DNA from: Stenotrophomonas maltophilia R551-3
GTDB taxonomy: Bacteria > Pseudomonadota > Gammaproteobacteria > Xanthomonadales > Xanthomonadaceae
Assembly: GCF_000020665.1 (NCBI RefSeq)
Contig: NC_011071.1
Coordinates: 610,501-674,500 of the forward strand
Direction of reading: 5' to 3'
Length of the DNA: 64,000 nucleotides
The position numbers were made by a program, and so were the translations under genes. Shown here piece by piece: positions 1 through 8,360 of the stretch. Position 1 is the first letter of the stretch. Every line of letters begins with the position of its first letter. The notes under the pieces were generated by a model, which did not search any database, had not been told where the DNA came from, and was given only the letters and a program-made list of their open reading frames with translations.

Positions 1-1978
1 AGCCGGCGCACGTGGCCACGGCACCGGTCGCGCGCTCGATGGCATGGGCCAGGGTGCCATCGATCTGGCCGGCTTCGACCTCGAACATGCTGGGCAGCAG
101 GTGCGCATCCAGCAGCGGGCGCAGTGCCTGCAGGCGCACCCAGAACATGCTGCCGGACGCGAACTGACCGTCGCCGGGCGCACCGTCCAGCCCCAGCTGT
201 GCCCACAGCCGCTCCATGCGCTGTGCATTGCCACCGATGTAGTCGGCCACATTCAGCAGATGCCCGGCAGGAGCCATCAGCCCCAGGCGGGGATCGGCTT
301 GGAGATGGGCCAGGTTCGCCGCCGCCTGGGCCGGGCCCAGCAGCGCATCAACCATCTCGCGCCGCCACTGGTCACCGTTGTCGCGATGGGTGGAGCGCTT
401 GGTATGCAGCTTCAGCACCAGCGATTCGTTCTGCTGCAGCAGCCGGTCGGCGGCATGCAGGAAGGGCAGGATGTCGCGGCCGTGGTTGTCGTAGGCCCAG
501 ATCTCGGCAGGCAGTCCGTGCGACTCGGTGATCGACTGCACCTGTGCTTGCCGGTCAGATGTGGTGGTGATGACAAGACGTGCCGGAAGCCCGCTGTCCT
601 TCACCGCGCTCAACAGCTCGGGCAGCGCGTCCAAGTGCCAGGCATGGATGACGACGCACGGCCGCGATGGTGCAGGCTGCGAGGGCGTCATTGCGCGGCG
701 GGTGGCCTGCAGCCAGGCATGGCCGAGGCGGGCGTCGGGCTCGAGCACAGCACTTTCCGCCCATTCGTTCCAGGCGTTGATGAACACCATGCGCCTGGCC
801 GGCGGAACATCGCGCAGGCGTCCGTGCACCGTGTCGTGCAGCCAGTCAGCATAGCCGCGCGGCGACGCGTGCAGCAGGACGCGTCCGCGTCCGGGGCGGC
901 GGGCCTCGTTGTCCCAACCCGGATTTACGCCCGGATACAACGGATAGTCCGGTAACGGTGCCGTGCGCATCTGCGCCGCCAGCTCGCGCCAGTCGCGCAC
1001 GTCGCCTTCGTAGCCGGGGTTGAGCAGGAACTGGGACGTGTTCAGCTGACGTGGAGCGGCTATGTTCGGCGGGAACTCCACGGCGGCATCGAAGCCGATA
1101 TCGCGTGGGTCCGGGCGCTCGAAACTCTGGACATAGGCCAGATGGATCTCGCCGATGCCATTGTCACGGCACCAGCCGCGCCAGCGCGCGGCCGTGGCCT
1201 TGGGATCGGGCAGCAGTTGCGGGCGATACAGCAGCAGCACGGGGTGTCCATCGACCTTCAATGCCCGGCGGTCCCGCAGGTATTCGGCGATGTGGGCGAT
1301 GAAGGCCAGATCATCCTGCTCGCTGTGCTGCTGGCCGATCAGCACGTCCTGGTTTCGACCATCCCAGCGCCGGGTCCAGTTCTCGTTGGCCCAGCACAGG
1401 CAGAAAGGCAGTTCAATCGTGCTGTCGGCCAGCCATTGACGCAGGGGCTGCTCCATCAGCGTGTGGCCACTGAACCAGTAGAAGTAGAAGCAGAAGGCAC
1501 CGATGCCGTGGTCTGTGGCCAGTTTCGCCTGCGCACGTAGCGTCTCGCCAACGCGAAGGTCGTAGAAGCCCAGGTCGCCGGGCAGGCGCGGTTGTACATG
1601 ACCCTCGAACTGGGGTAAGGCGCGGCTGACATTGCGCCACTCGGTGAAGCCCTTGCCCCACCACGCATCGTTCTCTTCGAATGGATGGAACTGCGGCAGA
1701 TAGAAGGCCACCAGCGTGGCTGGCGGTGCTGCCGGCAATGGTGCGTCTTCCGCGGCGGCGTAACCGATCGCCCGTTCATCGGCACGCAGCAGCGCACGCG
1801 CACCATCGGCTGCTGCGCCGACACGACCGCGCGGCGGCGGTGGGCTCCAGCTGCCGATGCGGTCCAGGCCTTGGTTGCGCAGGCGATCGCGCAGCGCCGC
1901 GGGCATCGGCAGGGCACGGAACAACGCGCGCAGGACGGAGAAGCTGAGCTGGCGGATGCCGGACGCTGCGCCACTCAT
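1..1978 (-). CDS. WbsX/GH99-like plus RgpF-like polysaccharide protein, partial
   Basis: An open frame starts with ATG at 1978 and runs 659 codons without a stop off the left edge, so only the N-terminal part is visible. From about residue 88 it has the motif series of WbsX / glycoside-hydrolase-99-like proteins: FYLPQFHP, WWGKGFTEW, WANENWTRRWDG (about 194) and WNEWAE (about 403). After about residue 435 a second domain resembles rhamnan synthesis protein RgpF, with NHGRDILPFL (about 494) and VLKLHTKRSTHR (about 520). Proteins of this kind lie in O-antigen or capsule clusters, so a role in building or modifying a surface polysaccharide is inferred; donor, acceptor and linkage cannot be read. 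There is no signal peptide or membrane segment, so it is probably cytoplasmic. It is transcribed divergently from the AlkB-like gene. Confidence 0.75.
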   Translation of the reverse strand, partial: MSGAASGIRQLSFSVLRALFRALPMPAALRDRLRNQGLDRIGSWSPPPPRGRVGAAADGARALLRADERAIGYAAAEDAPLPAAPPATLVAFYLPQFHPFEENDAWWGKGFTEWRNVSRALPQFEGHVQPRLPGDLGFYDLRVGETLRAQAKLATDHGIGAFCFYFYWFSGHTLMEQPLRQWLADSTIELPFCLCWANENWTRRWDGRNQDVLIGQQHSEQDDLAFIAHIAEYLRDRRALKVDGHPVLLLYRPQLLPDPKATAARWRGWCRDNGIGEIHLAYVQSFERPDPRDIGFDAAVEFPPNIAAPRQLNTSQFLLNPGYEGDVRDWRELAAQMRTAPLPDYPLYPGVNPGWDNEARRPGRGRVLLHASPRGYADWLHDTVHGRLRDVPPARRMVFINAWNEWAESAVLEPDARLGHAWLQATRRAMTPSQPAPSRPCVVIHAWHLDALPELLSAVKDSGLPARLVITTTSDRQAQVQSITESHGLPAEIWAYDNHGRDILPFLHAADRLLQQNESLVLKLHTKRSTHRDNGDQWRREMVDALLGPAQAAANLAHLQADPRLGLMAPAGHLLNVADYIGGNAQRMERLWAQLGLDGAPGDGQFASGSMFWVRLQALRPLLDAHLLPSMFEVEAGQIDGTLAHAIERATGAVATCAG

Positions 1979-2094
1979 TGCTGGAACCTGGGAAGGAAGA
2001 CAGTGCGCATTGTTCGGGACCAGCATCGGGACTGAGCCCATTTTCCGGCAATCGCCGTTGCAACGGCAAATCTGTCCGATGCTACTGTGCTGGC

Positions 2095-2682
2095 ATGCTC
2101 TTCCCCCACGACCTGCCCGATGCCGAAGTCCAGCACTTGCCCGGTTGGTTACCGGCGGGCGAGGCCGATGCATTGCTGCTGGCGCTTCGGGCCGAAGTGC
2201 CTTGGGAGGTGCATCGCATCCGCATGTTCGGCAACTGGGTGGATTCGCCGCGGTTGAGCTGCTGGATAGGCGATCCGCAGGCCCGTTACCGCTATTCCGG
2301 TGCTGAATTCGTGCCGCATCCGTGGCCGCTGTCGCTACAGGGCGTACGTGAGCATCTGGAAACCGAAGGTCTCGGCCGCTTCAACAGCGTGCTGCTGAAC
2401 CGCTATCGCGGCGGTGGCAACTACATGGGCTGGCACAGTGATGACGAACCCGAACTGGGGCCGTCGCCGGTGATTGCCTCACTGAGCCTGGGCGCAGCGC
2501 GGCGCTTCCTGCTGCGCCGTCGCGATGACCCGGCGCGGAAGGCCGAATTCCTGCTTGGCCATGGCGATCTGCTGGTGATGGCGGGGCAGACGCAGAGGTT
2601 CTACCAGCACGCGTTGCCGAAGATGGCGCGGGTGCAGGGTGAGCGCATCAACCTGACCTTCCGCTGGATTACGCCGCGCTGA
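2095..2682 (+). CDS. AlkB-like 2-oxoglutarate/Fe(II) dioxygenase
   Basis: A protein of 195 residues using ATG 2095; the frame stays open upstream, but the conserved part begins here. The AlkB fold is marked by the iron ligands H114-x-D116 in WHSDDE and H172 in YQHALP, and by R184 and R190 in RINLTFRW, the usual 2-oxoglutarate-binding segment. NRYRGGGNYMGWHSDDE is the typical core of small AlkB/ALKBH2-type proteins. The family removes alkyl groups from DNA or RNA bases by oxidative demethylation in the cytoplasm. The length fits the short bacterial form. No ada or other alkylation-repair gene is adjacent. A role in nucleic-acid repair is inferred from family; the substrate is not determined. 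Confidence 0.85.
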   Translation: MLFPHDLPDAEVQHLPGWLPAGEADALLLALRAEVPWEVHRIRMFGNWVDSPRLSCWIGDPQARYRYSGAEFVPHPWPLSLQGVREHLETEGLGRFNSVLLNRYRGGGNYMGWHSDDEPELGPSPVIASLSLGAARRFLLRRRDDPARKAEFLLGHGDLLVMAGQTQRFYQHALPKMARVQGERINLTFRWITPR

Positions 2683-2703
2683 GGAATTTGGGGTCAGTGA
2701 CGT

Positions 2704-2745
2704 GGGGTCAGAGCCCTTTCCCGAGGGGGAAAGGGATCCGACCCC
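2704..2745. repeat. Imperfect palindrome (GGGGTC...GACCCC hairpin)
   Basis: A nested inverted repeat: outer arms GGGGTC (2704-2709) and GACCCC (2740-2745), inner arms CCCTTTCCC (2714-2722) and GGGAAAGGG (2727-2735) around a 4-base loop. It lies between the converging ends of the AlkB-like gene and the MCE operon. It lacks a T-tract and has no GTAG head, so it differs from the SMAG repeats here. It resembles a second short dispersed palindrome class seen in Xanthomonadaceae genomes; it could also stall converging transcription. Confidence 0.6.
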
Positions 2746-2753
2746 TGGTGCGT

Positions 2754-3395
2754 TCAGCGGGTCACGGTCGGTTGGTCGGCCTGCCCGCTCTGCAGCGTCC
2801 AACCGACCACATCCTGCGCCAGCTGCTGCAGGCCACGCTCGAACGCGGCAGTGACCGCCGGCACATCGGTGCTGCCGACCGGCTGCGACTGGCGGAAGGT
2901 ACGGTCAGCGACCACGCGCTGGTCGGCGACGTGGATCAGCTTGGCGTTGACCTCGATCACCACCGTCGGCGTCGCCTGGCCCTGGTAGTCCGATTCGAAG
3001 CGGCGCACGTCGGTGGACAGCTTGTAGTCGGCGCGGATGCCGGCGGTGCTGCGTGCCACGCCACGGATCCGGCCGGAATCCTCGAAGCCGCGCAGCAGGG
3101 TGTCTTCGATCATGTCGGTGGCCGGCTGCGCCCAGCTGGCCCCCTTGTAGATCTCCAGCTGCGATGGCGTCGGCCGCACGTTGATGCGCGGGCTGTCGAC
3201 CATGCGTGCGGCGCTGGGCTTGGCCAGCACCAGCTGCCAGCTGGCCTGCGGCCACGCCGGGTCGGCCTTCACCTGCACCGAGGGCGAGTAAAGCGTCACC
3301 GCGGTTTTCTCGCTGCTGCCGAGGATGGAGCAGCCGCCCAGCAGGGCGAGCATCGAAGTGGCCAGCAGCAGGCGCGGAAGGGTGGTCGGGCTCAT
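2754..3395 (-). CDS. ABC-type transport auxiliary lipoprotein of the MCE system
   Basis: A protein of 213 residues with a lipoprotein signal peptide: hydrophobic stretch, then lipobox LLGGC with the cysteine near residue 22. The rest resembles the ABC_trans_aux / PqiC-type domain found as the last gene of MCE operons. Its start overlaps the stop of the MlaD-like gene by 4 bases (ATGA). The family sits at the inner leaflet of the outer membrane or in the periplasm and is thought to link MCE rings to the outer membrane. It ends the operon permease-ATPase-MCE-lipoprotein. Function in lipid transport is inferred from operon context. Confidence 0.85.
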   Translation of the reverse strand: MSPTTLPRLLLATSMLALLGGCSILGSSEKTAVTLYSPSVQVKADPAWPQASWQLVLAKPSAARMVDSPRINVRPTPSQLEIYKGASWAQPATDMIEDTLLRGFEDSGRIRGVARSTAGIRADYKLSTDVRRFESDYQGQATPTVVIEVNAKLIHVADQRVVADRTFRQSQPVGSTDVPAVTAAFERGLQQLAQDVVGWTLQSGQADQPTVTR

Positions 3396-4318
3396 TGGGG
3401 TTCGAACTCCTTCGGGGCGTCGCGGCCAAGCAGGTAGCGCGCGGGGTTGTTCTCGAGGCGGTCGCTGACCCGGCGCAGGTCGCGGATCAGCCCGCGCAGT
3501 TCGGTCAGCGTCGGGCCCAGCTGGCCGAGACCGTCGTTGGCGAAGCTGTTGATCGCGGCGCGGTTCTCGCCAAGGATCGAATCGGCGTTGCCGGCGGCCG
3601 AGTCGAGCTTGACCAGGGTGCCGTCGAGCTTGTCGATGATGCCCGGCAGCTGCTGCACCAGGTTCTTGTCCAGGCGCTCGATGGTGCCGTTGGTAGTCTT
3701 CAGCGTGGTGTCGAGGCTGCGCGCGGCATCGCGAGCGCTGAGCAGCAGCGCCTGGGTACCCTGGTCGCGGTCAGCCAGGCCGCCGCTGATGGTTTCCAGG
3801 TTGGCCAGTGTTGCGTTGATGGACGCCACGTTGCGGTCGCTGAGGATCTGGTCCATGCGCTCGACGATGCGGTTGGCCACATCGGTGATGTTCTGCAGGG
3901 CCGACGGTGTGGTCGGGATGATCGGTGCCGGGTCCTTGTTGACCGTGGTCAGCGCCGGCGACTGCGGCGTGCCGCCACTGAGCTGGATGATCGACGGGCC
4001 GGTCAGGCTGGTGATCGCCAGCTTGGCACGAGTATCGGTCTTCACCGGCGTGGTCGAGTTCAGGCGGATGCGTGCGACCACCTGGCGCGGGTCATCCGGT
4101 ACCAGGTTCAGTTCGATGATCGAACCGACCGCGATGCCGTTGTACTGCACCGGGCTGCCGACCGACAGGCCGGTGACCGCCTCGCGGAACACCACGCGGT
4201 ATTCCTGCCAGGTGCGGTCGGAGGAGTACTTGGCGGCCCACAGGCCGAAGGCCAGCAGGGCCAGGCCGGTGATCAGGGTGAACGCGCCGATCAGCACGTA
4301 GTTGGCTTTGGTTTCCAT
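3392..4318 (-). CDS. MlaD/MCE-domain lipid-transport protein
   Basis: A protein of 308 residues. One N-terminal transmembrane helix (about residues 8-28) is followed by an MCE domain, seen in GLSVGSPVQYNGIAVGSI and a downstream TSLTGPSIIQLSGG. The rest is a long helical tail rich in heptad-like Leu/Ile (SARDAARSLDTTLKTTNG and further), which would extend into the periplasm. MCE proteins form hexameric rings with a hydrophobic tunnel carrying phospholipids between the membranes. The length exceeds E. coli MlaD (about 180) and fits single-MCE proteins with a long helical C-terminus. It lies 3 bases after the ATPase stop and overlaps the lipoprotein gene by 4. Confidence 0.88.
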   Translation of the reverse strand: METKANYVLIGAFTLITGLALLAFGLWAAKYSSDRTWQEYRVVFREAVTGLSVGSPVQYNGIAVGSIIELNLVPDDPRQVVARIRLNSTTPVKTDTRAKLAITSLTGPSIIQLSGGTPQSPALTTVNKDPAPIIPTTPSALQNITDVANRIVERMDQILSDRNVASINATLANLETISGGLADRDQGTQALLLSARDAARSLDTTLKTTNGTIERLDKNLVQQLPGIIDKLDGTLVKLDSAAGNADSILGENRAAINSFANDGLGQLGPTLTELRGLIRDLRRVSDRLENNPARYLLGRDAPKEFEPQ

Positions 4319-4321
4319 GGC

Positions 4322-5149
4322 TCAGGCACTCTCGATCTGTTCGCCGCGGGCGGCACGCGCGCGCGGTCCGTGGAAATACTCCTGGATCCACGGATGGTCC
4401 AGTTTCTCGATCTCCGGCAGCGGCGCATTGGCCACCACCTTGCGGTCGGCGATCACCGCCACCCGGTCGCAGATCGCGTACAGGGTGTCCAGATCGTGGG
4501 TGATCAGGAACACGGTCAGGCCCAGTGCTTCCTGCAGGGTCTTGATCAGGCGGTCGAAGGCCGCCGCGCCGATCGGGTCCAGTCCAGCAGTGGGTTCATC
4601 CAGGAACAGCAGCGGCGGGTCCAGGGCCAATGCACGGGCCAGGCCGGCACGCTTGCGCATGCCACCGGACAGCTGCGAGGGCAGCTTGTTGATCGCGTCG
4701 GCGGGCAGGCCGGCCAGCTTCACCTTCAGCAGCGCCAGTTCGTAGTGCCAGCGCTCGGGCAGTTCGCGGTGGTGCTCCTTCAGCGGTACCTGCACGTTCT
4801 CGCCCACCGTCAGCGACGAGAACAGCGCGCCGTCCTGGAACAGCACGCCGGTGTTGCGTTCGATGTGCAGGCGGCTCTCGGCATCGTCGGCGCGCGCATC
4901 GCGGCCGAGCACTTCGATCTGCCCGGCATCGGGCACGCGCAGGCCGAGGATCGAGCGCATCAGCACCGATTTGCCGGTGCCCGAACCACCCACCACGCCG
5001 AGGATCTCACCGCGGCGCACGTCCAGGTCCAGGTCCTCGTGCACGGTCTGGCTGCCGAATCGATTGACCAGGCCACGCACGCGGATGGCGAGGTCGTGGC
5101 CGTCATCGTCGCGCATGGGCACTTCTTCGGGTGTCGGATGCGTGCTCAT
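4322..5149 (-). CDS. ABC transporter ATP-binding protein (MlaF-like)
   Basis: A protein of 275 residues with all ABC ATPase marks: Walker A GGSGTGKS (54-61), Q-loop in VLFQDGALF, signature LSGGMRKR (160-167), Walker B LLFLDEPT (180-187) and H-switch ITHDL. The signature and the Q-loop GALFSSLTVGENV are typical of the MlaF/Ttg2A branch, which powers phospholipid movement through the permease MlaE and the MCE ring. ATG 5149 directly follows the permease stop; an internal ATG at 5116 (MRDDDG) is an alternative start. Cytoplasmic and peripheral to the inner membrane. Retrograde or anterograde direction cannot be told. Confidence 0.9.
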   Translation of the reverse strand: MSTHPTPEEVPMRDDDGHDLAIRVRGLVNRFGSQTVHEDLDLDVRRGEILGVVGGSGTGKSVLMRSILGLRVPDAGQIEVLGRDARADDAESRLHIERNTGVLFQDGALFSSLTVGENVQVPLKEHHRELPERWHYELALLKVKLAGLPADAINKLPSQLSGGMRKRAGLARALALDPPLLFLDEPTAGLDPIGAAAFDRLIKTLQEALGLTVFLITHDLDTLYAICDRVAVIADRKVVANAPLPEIEKLDHPWIQEYFHGPRARAARGEQIESA

Positions 5150-5150
5150 G

Positions 5151-6272
5151 TCACCAGTCCATGTGCATGAACCACAACGCCGCGAAGGCGTCGATGATGA
5201 TCACCAGCGAGATCGTCTGCACCACGCTGGAGGTGGTGCGCTCGCCGACCGACTGCGCCGTGCCTTCGACCTTCAGGCCTTCCAGGCAGCCGATCAGGCC
5301 GATCACCAGCGCGAACACCGGCGCCTTGGACAGGCCCACCAGCATGTGCCGCACTTCCATCGTGTCGTGCATGCGGGCGATATACATCTGCGGTGGAATA
5401 TCCAGGTCGAATGCGCCCACCGTGATGCCGCCGGCCAGGCCGGCGACCATCGCGATGAAGGTCAGCAGCGGCAGCGTGACCAGCAGCGCGAACAGCCGTG
5501 GCAGTACCAGCAGGTCGATCGGGTCCAGGCCCAGTGTGCGCATCGCATCGATTTCCTCGCGCGCCTTCATCGCACCGATCTGCGCGGTGAACGCGCTGGC
5601 AGTGCGGCCGGCCAGCACGATCGCGGTCAGCAGCACGGCGAACTCGCGCAGGAAGGCGATGTTGACCAGCTCGACCACGTAAATCTCGGCGCCGAAATCG
5701 CGCAGGATGGTCGAGCCGAGGAAGGCGATCACCGCGCCGACCAGATAGGACAGCAGCGCCACCAGCGGTACCGCATCCAGCCCGACCTGCTCCATCTGGT
5801 GCACGGTGGCGGTCAGGCGGAAACGGCGGGGTTCCTTCACCAGGCGCGCGGCCTTGACCAGGTTCTCGCCGAGGAAACTGCACAGCGCCTTGATGTTGTG
5901 GCCGGTGGCATGGACGCTGACACCCAACCGTTCCAGCGCGGCCAGCACGCCGAAATCGCGCTTGGGCTTGGGCCGGTCGTCGGCCACTTCCTCGATGGTG
6001 CACACCAGCGCCTGGTGATCCGGACGGAACTGCAGCGCGTCCTCGCCGAGGTCGGCGCGATGGGCCACGCGCAGCACCTGCAGCACGCCCGCCGAATCCA
6101 TCTTCTCGATGCCGGTGGCATCGATGCCGGTCAAGGTGTCGGGAACGTCGCGCAGGACTTCGGCCGCGGCCAGCGCGGTCTTCAGGGTCCAGGTGCCGGA
6201 CAGGCGGATCAGGCCCGGGTCATGGGCATCCTGTTCGAGCTGGGGGGCGTGGTTCGGGGTCACTTGGGCCAT
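5151..6272 (-). CDS. MlaE-family permease with fused N-terminal STAS-like domain
   Basis: ATG 6272 (MAQVTPNHAPQL) gives 373 residues; the frame continues upstream but codes nothing recognisable. Residues 1 to about 115 look like a STAS/MlaB-type domain (GIDATGIEKMDSAGVLQVLRV). The C-terminal part is the MlaE permease with about five hydrophobic segments and the conserved GRTASAFTAQIGAMKAREEIDAMR stretch, split here as AGRTASAFTAQIG and AMKAREEIDAMRTLGLDP. In E. coli MlaB is a separate STAS subunit; here it is fused, which would fix its stoichiometry. First gene of the four-gene operon, divergent from the ThrE-like gene with about 90 bases between them. Confidence 0.87.
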   Translation of the reverse strand: MAQVTPNHAPQLEQDAHDPGLIRLSGTWTLKTALAAAEVLRDVPDTLTGIDATGIEKMDSAGVLQVLRVAHRADLGEDALQFRPDHQALVCTIEEVADDRPKPKRDFGVLAALERLGVSVHATGHNIKALCSFLGENLVKAARLVKEPRRFRLTATVHQMEQVGLDAVPLVALLSYLVGAVIAFLGSTILRDFGAEIYVVELVNIAFLREFAVLLTAIVLAGRTASAFTAQIGAMKAREEIDAMRTLGLDPIDLLVLPRLFALLVTLPLLTFIAMVAGLAGGITVGAFDLDIPPQMYIARMHDTMEVRHMLVGLSKAPVFALVIGLIGCLEGLKVEGTAQSVGERTTSSVVQTISLVIIIDAFAALWFMHMDW

Positions 6273-6364
6273 TCGGGTCGCAGCATAACCGTTCTGTATC
6301 GGGCTTCGCGTCGAACTCGGATGAATTTCTCCGGTAAGCCCCAGCCTAGGTAATACTACGGCGC

Positions 6365-7624
6365 ATGTCCGCAGACGCTCACACGATCCCCACGCCCCAG
6401 GCCACCTACGCACAGCGCGTGGCCTTTGTTTCCGAGATCGCCGGACGCCTGCACAGCTATGGCACAACGGCTCAGCGCCTGGAAACGGCGGTGGTGGCAC
6501 TGGCCCGCCAGCTCGATCTGGATTGTGAACCGTGGTCGAATCCCACCGGTATCATTCTCAGCTTCAGCGACCCGGCGCAGGCGATCGGCTCCAGTGACAT
6601 CACCCGCGTGATCCGCCTGGCGCCCGGTGAAAACGATCTGCACAAGCTCAGCGTCGCCGACCATATCGCCGAGGAAGTGGCCAACGGGCGGATGAGCATC
6701 GCCCAGGGCCACACCGCGCTGCGCCAGCTGGACAAGGATCCGGGCCGCCGCGGCAAGCTGCGCACCATCCTTTCGTTCACTCTCGGTGCGGCCGGCGTGG
6801 CCGGCATGTGGAAGCTGCCGTGGCTGGACATCGCCACCGCCGGTGTCATCGGCCTGATGATCGGCCTGCTCGGCATGGTCACCGATCGCCGCCCGGCCAC
6901 CCGCGAGGCAGCCGAGGCACTGGCTGCGCTGCTGGCCGGCCTGGTGGCCACGCTGGTGGCGTCCTTCGTCGGCGCGCTCAACCTCAATACGGTGATCATC
7001 GCCTCGCTGGTGGTGCTGCTGCCAGGCATGTCGCTGACCAACGCGGTCAACGAGCTGGCCAGCCAGCACTGGGTGTCGGGTACCGCGCGCTTTGCTGGGG
7101 CGTTGACCACCATCATGAAGCTCAGCGTCGGCGCAATGATCGCGGTGACCCTGGCCGACGTGCTCGGCCTGGATCCGGTGATCCGTGCGACGCGCCCGCA
7201 GGGGCCATGGGTCGAGTGGGGTTCGCTGCTGACCGCGGCCTTCGCTTTCGCGATGCTGTTCAAGGCCAACCGTCGCGACTATCCGTGGGTGATCGCCGCC
7301 TCGGTGGCCGGCTATGCGATCTCCAAGTTCGGCGGCCATGCCTGGGGTGCGCCGGCCGGCATCTTCCTGTCGGCGATGCTGCTGACCGCCGGTGGCAACC
7401 TGTTCGGGCGCCTCGTTGGCCGCCCGGGCGCGATCATCCGTCTGCCCGGCATCATCATGATGGTGCCCGGCAGCACCAGCCTGCGCGGCGTGCTGACCCT
7501 GGTCCAGCAGCAGGACGTAGGCGCCGGCCAGAGTGTGTTCCTGACCGTGCTGAACGTGGTGATGGCGCTGGTTGCTGGCCTGCTGTTCGGCAACCTGCTG
7601 ATGCCGGCCCGCAAGACGCTGTGA
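6365..7624 (+). CDS. Threonine/serine exporter family protein (ThrE-like)
   Basis: A protein of 419 residues starting at ATG 6365. The N-terminal half has a soluble region with LHSYGTTAQRLE and LAPGENDLHKL, typical of the ThrE N-terminal (DUF1212) domain. It is followed by about ten hydrophobic segments, and the C-terminal half contains LPGIIMMVPGSTSLRG, the marker of the ThrB/DUF3815 part. In E. coli the two halves are separate proteins (YjjP and YjjB); here they are fused as in Corynebacterium ThrE. It would export threonine, serine or related small acids across the inner membrane. Substrate is inferred from family only. Followed by a SMAG dimer and a bidirectional terminator. Confidence 0.85.
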   Translation: MSADAHTIPTPQATYAQRVAFVSEIAGRLHSYGTTAQRLETAVVALARQLDLDCEPWSNPTGIILSFSDPAQAIGSSDITRVIRLAPGENDLHKLSVADHIAEEVANGRMSIAQGHTALRQLDKDPGRRGKLRTILSFTLGAAGVAGMWKLPWLDIATAGVIGLMIGLLGMVTDRRPATREAAEALAALLAGLVATLVASFVGALNLNTVIIASLVVLLPGMSLTNAVNELASQHWVSGTARFAGALTTIMKLSVGAMIAVTLADVLGLDPVIRATRPQGPWVEWGSLLTAAFAFAMLFKANRRDYPWVIAASVAGYAISKFGGHAWGAPAGIFLSAMLLTAGGNLFGRLVGRPGAIIRLPGIIMMVPGSTSLRGVLTLVQQQDVGAGQSVFLTVLNVVMALVAGLLFGNLLMPARKTL

Positions 7625-7631
7625 TCAGGCG

Positions 7632-7701
7632 GTAGCGCCGGGCCATGCCCGGCGGATCGGGGAACCAACCGCTGCGCTCGCCGGGCATGGCCCGGCGCTA
7701 C
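7632..7701. repeat. SMAG (GTAG) REP dimer, head-to-head
   Basis: Two palindromes in opposite orientation: GTAGCGCCGGGCCATGCC (from 7632) and its inverse ending CGCTAC (7701), with about 20 bases between. The GTAG head, GC-rich stem and short loop match S. maltophilia SMAG elements. It lies between converging thrE-like and H-NS-like genes, right before the terminator. Confidence 0.9.
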
Positions 7702-7703
7702 CT

Positions 7704-7734
7704 AAAAAAAACGCCGGCTTTCGCCGGCGTTTTT
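7704..7734. terminator. Bidirectional rho-independent terminator
   Basis: Stem ACGCCGGC / GCCGGCGT with a TTTC-type loop, an A-run on the left and a T-run on the right. It serves both converging transcripts, the ThrE-like gene (+) and the H-NS-like gene (-). Confidence 0.85.
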
Positions 7735-7754
7735 CATTGCATCCCGATCCGGCC

Positions 7755-8138
7755 TCAGGCCTTCTTGATCAGGAAATCTTCCGGCTTCTTGTTGCCCTTG
7801 GCGGTCAGTTCGGCCATCCAGCGCGGCTGCTTGCCGCGACCGGTCCAGGTTTCCTTCGGATTGGCCGGGTTGCGGTACTTCGGGGCAACCTTGCCCAGCT
7901 TGCGGCCGGCGGTCTTCGACGGTGCCTTGGCGGCCTTGGCCACTTTGCGCGCGCGCGGGGCCGGGGCATCGCCGAACAGTTCCTCGATGGTGTAACCCTC
8001 GGTCTTGGCCAGCTTGATCAGCTGGGCCCGGACCTTGGTGATCGGCCGGCGCTTGGCGACGATGGTCTGCTGCTTCTTGGCGGTGCGGATCAGGGCGCCC
8101 AGCTCGCGTGCCGACAGGCCGGTCAGGTCAATGCTCAT
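7755..8138 (-). CDS. H-NS family nucleoid-associated DNA-binding protein
   Basis: A basic protein of 127 residues. The C-terminal part (about 88-107) is the H-NS DNA-binding domain: YRNPANPKETWTGRG then KQPRW, with the AT-hook-like loop of this family. The N-terminal half is helical and would form the oligomerisation domain; a Lys/Ala-rich linker (RKVAKAAKAPSKTAGRK) joins them. Such proteins bind AT-rich DNA, compact the chromosome and silence transferred genes. The length fits the short xanthomonad homologues (XrvA/XrvC type). Monocistronic, bounded by terminators on both sides. In this window its most obvious AT-richer targets are the 30.7-31.1 and 55.2-55.6 kb intergenic regions, which is inference. 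Confidence 0.9.
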   Translation of the reverse strand: MSIDLTGLSARELGALIRTAKKQQTIVAKRRPITKVRAQLIKLAKTEGYTIEELFGDAPAPRARKVAKAAKAPSKTAGRKLGKVAPKYRNPANPKETWTGRGKQPRWMAELTAKGNKKPEDFLIKKA

Positions 8139-8324
8139 TTACGGTTACTCCGGAAACTAATGTGTGGACGGGACGAGCCAGTCCATGGCGTCGGCGGACA
8201 GAATAGTGATGAATTAATCAGAGCACAAATGCAGGCAGGACAGGGCTTGGCGGCATGCCGGCTGCATTGCGTCGATTTTGACCGGATTATGTCCGCTGCA
8301 ATATCGATCAGATGAACACAACGC

Positions 8325-8356
8325 AAAAAAAGACCGGGGCATGCCCCGGTCTTTTC
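8325..8356 (-). terminator. Rho-independent terminator after proS
   Basis: A perfect palindrome GACCGGGGCATGCCCCGGTC flanked by an A-run (8325-8331) and TTTT. Read on the minus strand, it ends the proS transcript a few bases past its stop and keeps it from entering the H-NS-like gene. Confidence 0.85.
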
Positions 8357-8360
8357 TTGA

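Noticed and set aside
3206..5170. Long open frame on the plus strand opposite the MCE operon
   Set aside because: The minus-strand genes have clear family motifs; this frame has none.
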